NCBI GenBank assembly: GCA_002429315.1
Contig: DIZC01000086.1
Coordinates: 48,877 to 65,872, forward strand
Length of the DNA stretch: 16,996 nt
Direction of reading: 5' to 3'
From: Alphaproteobacteria bacterium UBA6038
GTDB taxonomy: Bacteria; Pseudomonadota; Alphaproteobacteria; Micropepsales; Micropepsaceae
In this document: piece by piece, positions 13,186-16,996 of the stretch
Layout: each line of letters begins with the position of its first letter
How positions within the stretch are numbered: position 1 is the first letter of the stretch
The notes under the pieces: generated by a model
Database searches by the model: none
What the model was told of the DNA's origin: nothing
Seen by the model: only the letters and a program-made list of their open reading frames with translations
Translations under genes and position numbers: made by a program

Positions 13186-14291
13186 GTGACGTAAGCCTCC
13201 ACGCTCATGATGCGGGGCAGGTCGCTGGCAATCTCGGTCCAGCTCTCGCCCAGATCGGCGCTCGCGTAGATGGCGCCGGCGGTGGTGCCGAAATAGATTC
13301 CGCCCTGCTGATCGCCCGCCATCGAGCCGCGCAGCACGCCGGCAAAGCAGTTGCCCGGCAGTCCATTGGTGAGCGGATGCCAGCTGCTGCCGTCGGTCGA
13401 ACGATAGACGGCAAGCTGTCCGCCGCGCGGAAAGCGGAAATTGTCGCCGTCGAGCGGCACCACGAAACTGGCGTCGGCTTTGCGGTCGTGAATCATGGGA
13501 AAGCCGAACGAGCAGCGGTGGCCATCGCTCATTTCAGCGACGGGCAGGCCGTCTTCCATGACGCGCCAGGTGTCGCCGCCATCGTCGCTGCGATAGACGC
13601 CGAAATGCTCCTGCCGGAAGAGCACGGACGCGTTCTCCGGATCGTGCGCCACGTGGTGCACGCAATTGCCGCCGAAGCTGTGCACATTGTCGTCCTTGCG
13701 CGACCACGTCCTGCCGCCGTCATCGGTGCGGAAGAATCCGGCCGCCGACACCCCGACCCACATCCGGTTCGGATTTTTCGCATCGGTGAGAATGGTGTGC
13801 AGACCGAGACCGCCGAATCCGGGCGCCCAGCTTTCGCGGCCCGGCTGCTCGTTGAAGCCGTCGATCGGCTGCCAGGACTCGCCGCGATCGCGGCTGACGA
13901 ACAGGCCCGCTTCCGACACCCCGGCGTAGAGCGCGCCGTGCGCCGGATGCAGAGTCCAGATCTGATCGACGAAGCGGCCCCCGCCTTTCAGCTTGCCTTC
14001 GAAATCCATCTTGGCGACGAGGCGATGATGCTCCGGATTACCGCGATCCTCGGGGCGGTAGCGCGGCGCGGCGTCCAGTTGCTTCCAGGTTGTCAGATCG
14101 TCGTCGCTCGCAAACAGTGCAACCCCGAAATTGGGACTGTTCACGGCGATGTAGGTGCGACCGGTGTCGTCGCGCGCCGAGGCCGTCACCGGCCAGCCCC
14201 GCAACGCAAAGCTCATGTCCCAGGTCTTGCGATCCTTGCTCTTCAGGATCGCCGCGCCCTTCGCCGTCCCCACAATCACCGCCACGCCCAT
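13182..14291 (-). CDS. BNR/sialidase-like beta-propeller protein
   Basis: The 369-residue protein has repeated Asp-box motifs (S/T-x-D-x-G-x-x-W): SRDRGESW, RTDDGGRTW, RSDDGGDTW, RSTDGSSW and SADLGESW, plus looser copies near the N-terminus (SKDRKTW). This gives a sialidase-type or YCF48-like propeller. No signal peptide is present (it begins MGVAVIVGTAKGAAILKS), so it is probably cytosolic, and no sialidase catalytic Arg triad could be assigned. AAAGGAGGTGC gives a near-ideal Shine-Dalgarno for ATG 14289-14291, so the longer frame to 14414 is rejected. It is first in an operon with the sulfur carrier gene. Its function is unknown; a scaffold or a sulfur-related partner is a guess. Confidence 0.88.
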   Translation of the reverse strand: MGVAVIVGTAKGAAILKSKDRKTWDMSFALRGWPVTASARDDTGRTYIAVNSPNFGVALFASDDDLTTWKQLDAAPRYRPEDRGNPEHHRLVAKMDFEGKLKGGGRFVDQIWTLHPAHGALYAGVSEAGLFVSRDRGESWQPIDGFNEQPGRESWAPGFGGLGLHTILTDAKNPNRMWVGVSAAGFFRTDDGGRTWSRKDDNVHSFGGNCVHHVAHDPENASVLFRQEHFGVYRSDDGGDTWRVMEDGLPVAEMSDGHRCSFGFPMIHDRKADASFVVPLDGDNFRFPRGGQLAVYRSTDGSSWHPLTNGLPGNCFAGVLRGSMAGDQQGGIYFGTTAGAIYASADLGESWTEIASDLPRIMSVEAYVT

Positions 14292-14352
14292 GCCGCACCT
14301 CCTTTGCGATACGGCCGAGTTTAGCGGCGACCGCCGCGACTTGCCACATCCA

Positions 14353-14392
14353 TTGCCAATTGGCAGGGACACAGCATTGGCATAATATGCCA
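14353..14392 (+). promoter_or_regulatory. Promoter-operator of the parDE-type operon
   Basis: Two palindromes lie just upstream of the antitoxin: TGCCAATTGGCA (14354-14365) and TGGCATAATATGCCA (14378-14392, 6-bp arms), giving four TGCCA/TGGCA half-sites. A promoter TTGGCA (14360-14365), 17-bp spacer, TAATAT (14383-14388) is embedded in them. This is the layout expected for autorepression by a ribbon-helix-helix antitoxin. Confidence 0.6.
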
Positions 14393-14407
14393 TTTGAGGA
14401 GGACCGC

Positions 14408-14704
14408 ATGCCAACGAAAAATGTCGTGGTGACGCAGCGCCAAGCCAAGATGATCGAGCGGCTTGTCTCGTCCGGCCAGTATCAGAACGCCAGCGAGGTC
14501 CTGCGCGAAGGCCTACGCCTGATAGAGCTTCGGTCAGCAGAGGAGAAAGCCAAGTTGAAGGCCTTGCGCGAGGCAGCTCAGGTCGGGATCGACGATCTTG
14601 AAGCAGGCCGGTATCGTGACTTCGACAGCTTCGATGACTTGGACCGACATCTTAAGACAGTTGCGGATGACGTGATCCGAGGAAAGCGGCGGGCGGCCGA
14701 GTGA
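14408..14704 (+). CDS. parD: Type II antitoxin, ParD/CopG family
   Basis: The 98-residue protein has an N-terminal ribbon-helix-helix DNA-binding domain (VVVTQ strand at 6-10, then a helix and SGQYQNASEVLREGLRLIE, 22-40). A charged C-terminal tail (DDLEAGRYRDFDSFDDLDRH) is the part that wraps and neutralises the toxin. It binds its own operator just upstream. An in-frame ATG at 14387 lies inside the operator; GAGGAGG at 14396-14402 supports ATG 14408-14410. It overlaps the toxin gene by 4 bases. The operon is somewhat less GC-rich than its neighbours, which would fit horizontal transfer, usual for such modules. Confidence 0.92.
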   Translation: MPTKNVVVTQRQAKMIERLVSSGQYQNASEVLREGLRLIELRSAEEKAKLKALREAAQVGIDDLEAGRYRDFDSFDDLDRHLKTVADDVIRGKRRAAE

Positions 14705-15045
14705 CCGGCTCGTGGCTGGTGCGGCTGTCCGATACAGCCGACACCGATTTTGCACAAATATTGGCTTGGACCGAAAACCAATTTGGACCGGCGCAGGCGG
14801 AGGCGTACGAAAAGATTGTCCGCGCTGCCATTCGCGAGTTGGGTCAGGGACCGAACATCCGCGGTGTCAGAGCAAGGAACGATGCGGAGCCAGGATTTTT
14901 GACGCTGCACGTGGCGCGGCACGGTCGTCGCGCGCGTCATTTCCTGCTGTTTCGCGTCGCTGAGCAACAGCAGAGGATCGAGATTATCCGCATCCTCCAT
15001 GACTCCATGGACCTAAAGCGCCATTTGCCGCGCCCGGAAGAATAG
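14701..15045 (+). CDS. parE: Type II toxin, ParE/RelE superfamily
   Basis: The 114-residue protein has the ParE/RelE toxin fold: WLVRLSDTADTDFAQILAWTENQFGPAQAEAY at the start, a central IRELGQGPNIRGVRAR, and a final strand region RHGRRARHFLLFRV...RIEIIRILHDSMDLKRHLP, closely typical of ParE. ParE toxins poison DNA gyrase and RelE toxins cut mRNA; this one looks more like ParE but the target is not proven. The start is GTG 14701-14703 in a GTGA overlap with the antitoxin stop, so translation is coupled. The length is slightly longer than the family average of about 95-100. Confidence 0.91.
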   Translation: MTGSWLVRLSDTADTDFAQILAWTENQFGPAQAEAYEKIVRAAIRELGQGPNIRGVRARNDAEPGFLTLHVARHGRRARHFLLFRVAEQQQRIEIIRILHDSMDLKRHLPRPEE

Positions 15046-15058
15046 ACGCGCCCCGTAA

Positions 15059-15595
15059 TTATCGCTCGGTCAGGCGCGGCATGATTTCGACGAAGTTGCA
15101 GGGGCGGTGGCGGATATCGAGTTGCCATTTGAGGATGCCGTCCCAGCCGTCCTTCACCGCGCCGGGCGAGCCGGGCAGGGCGAACAGGTAAGTGCCTTTG
15201 GCCACGCCGGCGCAGGCGCGGGACTGGATCGTGGAGGTGCCGACTTTTTCGTAGGAAAGCTGGTGGAAGAGAACCGAGAAGCCGTCGATCTCTTTTTCGA
15301 ACACCGATTTGAACGCTTCTACGGTGACGTCGCGGCCCGTCAATCCGGTGCCGCCGGTGGAGATCACCGCATCGATTTCGGGATCGGCGATCCAGCGGCG
15401 CAGCTGCGCGGCGATCTGCGCGCGATCGTCCTTCACGATCAGCCGCGCGGCGACGACGTGCCCCGCCTCCTTGACGCGCGCTTCCAGCGTGTCGCCGGAG
15501 GTGTCGTTGGTTTCGTCTCGCGTATCGGAGACGGTCATCACCGCAATGCGGACGGGGACGAACGCCCGCGTCTCGTCAATGCGGTGTTGAGGCAT
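15059..15595 (-). CDS. moaB: Molybdenum cofactor biosynthesis protein MoaB/Mog
   Basis: The 178-residue protein belongs to the MoaB/Mog family, which binds molybdopterin and in many bacteria adenylates it before molybdate insertion. Evidence: VRIAVMTVSDTRDETNDTSGDTLEARV (15-41), the substrate-binding loop DAVISTGGTGLTGRDVTVEA with conserved GGTG, RACAGVAKGTYLFALPGSPGAVKDGWDGIL near the C-terminus. The frame extends to 15646, but that part overlaps the lytic transglycosylase and lacks family character, so ATG 15593-15595 is chosen. The first 20 bases overlap the 3' end of the upstream transglycosylase gene, suggesting co-transcription. No other moa gene is adjacent. Confidence 0.93.
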   Translation of the reverse strand: MPQHRIDETRAFVPVRIAVMTVSDTRDETNDTSGDTLEARVKEAGHVVAARLIVKDDRAQIAAQLRRWIADPEIDAVISTGGTGLTGRDVTVEAFKSVFEKEIDGFSVLFHQLSYEKVGTSTIQSRACAGVAKGTYLFALPGSPGAVKDGWDGILKWQLDIRHRPCNFVEIMPRLTER

Positions 15596-16981
15596 CGCTG
15601 ACGAGCAGCGTCTTCGCGGCTTCCTGCTGCTGCGGTGCCGCTGCAACGCCGGGCGGCGGGATCAGGTGGATCGGCTGCACGGCGGGCGCAGTGGCGGTGG
15701 GCGCGCTGTACGTCGCCTGATAGCGCGGCCAATAACCCCGCGCGGTGTCTTCCAGCGAGCTGGAGGACTTGCCGGCGATGCGGCTATACATCCAGTAATA
15801 GGTCATGACGCGCTTGACGTAGGAGCGGGTCTCCTGCGGCGGCATGGTTTCGATGAACATCAGCGGATCGTCCTTGCCCGCCATCCAGTGCATCACATTG
15901 CCGGGGCCGGCATTGTACGACGCGGCGAGCTGCAACACGCCGCCGCCCGCCATCGCGAGCAGCCCTTCCAGATATTTCTGTCCGAGATTCATGTTGTAGG
16001 ACGGATCGCAGAGCTGGCTCTGGCTCGGCTGTCCGCCCGCCATTTGCGCCGCGGTCGCCGGCATCAGCTGCATTAGCCCGCGGGCGCCCATCGGGGAAAG
16101 TGCGGCCGGCTGGAATTTGCTTTCGGTGCGGGTGAACGCCAGCACCAACGCCTTGTCCAGGCGATAGCCGTCGGCGGGGCCATAACTCGGCACCGGGAAG
16201 AGTCCGGTGAGATAACGGCCGTGCGACGCCAGCACTTCGCTGACGCGCAATTCGAGATCGGCAAAACTCATCTGATGGGCGACTGCGGCGTAGGTTTCGC
16301 CGTAGCGCATGTCCAGATTGGCGAGCGCCCGGACCATCTCGTCATGGACGAACTCGCCCTGGCCGGCCTGCCACAGCGCGACCGCGCGGTGCGCTGCGGG
16401 ATCCTGCTGCAGCGCGGACAAACTCGCCGGATCGGCGACCGGCTCGGAGAAACTCGTCGTGTTCTGCTGGCCGAGCAGTTTCTCGGCTAGCATGCCGTAG
16501 AAAGTGGGCTGCTGGCGCGCGGCATAATCGAGCAACGTGACCACGCGAACCGGATTGCCGTTCTGCATGTCGGCGCGTGCCGCCCAGAACGCGGCGCCGC
16601 CACGGACCCAGTTCGGGATGGCGCCGTTCTGCGCCAGTGTCTCGAAGCGGCTGGCGGCGACGTCGTACTTGCCCATGCGATAGGCGGCGAGTCCCGCCCA
16701 CCAGTCGAGCATCGGCGCGCGTGCGCGATCCGTGCCGGCCGGGCGCAGCGCCACGTCGAACGCCTCGTAGGCCTGGCCCACCGCCATGTAGGAAGCCGCG
16801 ACACGTTGATACAGGCGAGCAATGTCGGTCGATGGAGCGGTGCCGGCTGCCGCCAATGCCTGGACGGCCGCATCGCCTTGCTGCGGTTGCCCGGCCCGAA
16901 TGGCTGCGGTGATCTGTGCGGCGGCCGAACGCGCGGCTTCGCTCGACAGGCTCTGATCCGGCAGATCGGGGTCTTCGTAGC
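15576..16981 (-). CDS. Soluble lytic murein transglycosylase (5' partial)
   Basis: 467 residues are visible of a periplasmic Slt70-like lytic transglycosylase, which cleaves the MurNAc-GlcNAc bond of peptidoglycan to a 1,6-anhydro product. Alpha-helical superhelix repeats fill the N-terminal half, and the SLT domain is at about 270-415: LAFTRTESKF with catalytic Glu (codon 16122-16124), SPMGARGLMQLMPATA, LAASYNAGPGNV and ETRSYVKRVMTYYW. The tail is Pro/Ala/Gln-rich. The frame is open to the contig end; a TTG at 16856 is not the start, because coding-like sequence (YEDPDLPDQSLSSEAARSAA) continues upstream. The true N-terminus with signal peptide is missing. Bases beyond 16981 are adapter. Confidence 0.92.
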
Positions 16982-16996
16982 CTGTCTCTTATACAC
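16982..16996. other. Nextera/Tn5 mosaic-end adapter remnant
   Basis: The last 15 bases, CTGTCTCTTATACAC, are identical to the first 15 bases of the 19-bp Tn5 mosaic end used in tagmentation libraries. Read on the minus strand it yields the well-known artefact VYKRQ/MYKRQ. It should be trimmed. Confidence 0.95.

Noticed and set aside
13377..14324. 315-codon plus-strand ORF antisense to the BNR gene
   Set aside because: Shadow frame; Asp-box repeats are only on the minus strand.
12910..15595. A molybdenum-cofactor operon joining the MoaD/ThiS-like gene and moaB
   Set aside because: The two genes are separated by a toxin-antitoxin operon and the BNR gene; no moaE, moaA or moaC is seen.
1..16996. 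CRISPR array, tRNA, rRNA, transposase or phage genes
   Set aside because: No regularly spaced repeats, cloverleaf sequences, rRNA signatures or mobile-element enzymes were found on either strand.

Overview
The window is GC-rich DNA from an alphaproteobacterium. It carries a ccrM-type GANTC methyltransferase next to mutY and rnhB, a direct-repeat LexA-type box (GAAC-N7-GAAC), and dispersed palindromic repeats of the kind common in alphaproteobacterial intergenic DNA. GloVer-repeat and PQQ-like propeller proteins would suit a soil or freshwater lineage, but I cannot name a genus. The last 15 bases match the Nextera/Tn5 mosaic end, so the window is a contig end from a tagmentation library and those bases are not biological.

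Layout. 1-2300 is a DNA-maintenance block: the 3' end of mutY (+), ccrM (-) overlapping it tail to tail, a regulatory stretch with four GANTC sites plus an 84-bp inverted-repeat element, and rnhB (-). 2350-4180 holds the remnant of a small GNRNxLKHG-type gene, a VOC (glyoxalase-fold) protein and a PA0069-family radical SAM protein, all on the minus strand. The radical SAM gene has a strong sigma70-like promoter whose -35 lies inside a LexA-type box, and it appears to be leaderless. 4379-8317 holds a secreted GloVer-repeat protein (-), an intergenic region with a tra-box-like dyad and a signal-peptide-like mini-ORF, an O-methyltransferase (+), a periplasmic cupredoxin (-) and a DUF2231 membrane protein (+). 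8552-12093 holds a secreted PQQ-like beta-propeller (-), divergent from a plus-strand run of a TIGR04283-type glycosyltransferase, a small secreted acidic protein and a TIGR04282-type glycosyltransferase that seems to start at a non-ATG codon overlapping the upstream stop. 12195-14291 holds an unrecognised multi-pass membrane protein (+) with an internal duplication, facing a two-gene operon (-) of a BNR/sialidase-like propeller and a ThiS/MoaD-like sulfur carrier. 14408-15045 is a ParDE-type toxin-antitoxin operon with its own palindromic operator. 15059-16981 is moaB and a soluble lytic transglycosylase truncated by the contig end (both -).

Functional links: mutY, ccrM and rnhB all act on DNA repair or methylation, and the radical SAM gene may belong to the SOS response. 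The two glycosyltransferases belong to families that often co-occur. No CRISPR array, rRNA, tRNA, transposase or phage module was seen. The best candidates for something new are the palindromic element inside mutY, the LexA-type box on the radical SAM promoter, the duplicated membrane protein and the BNR/ThiS operon.
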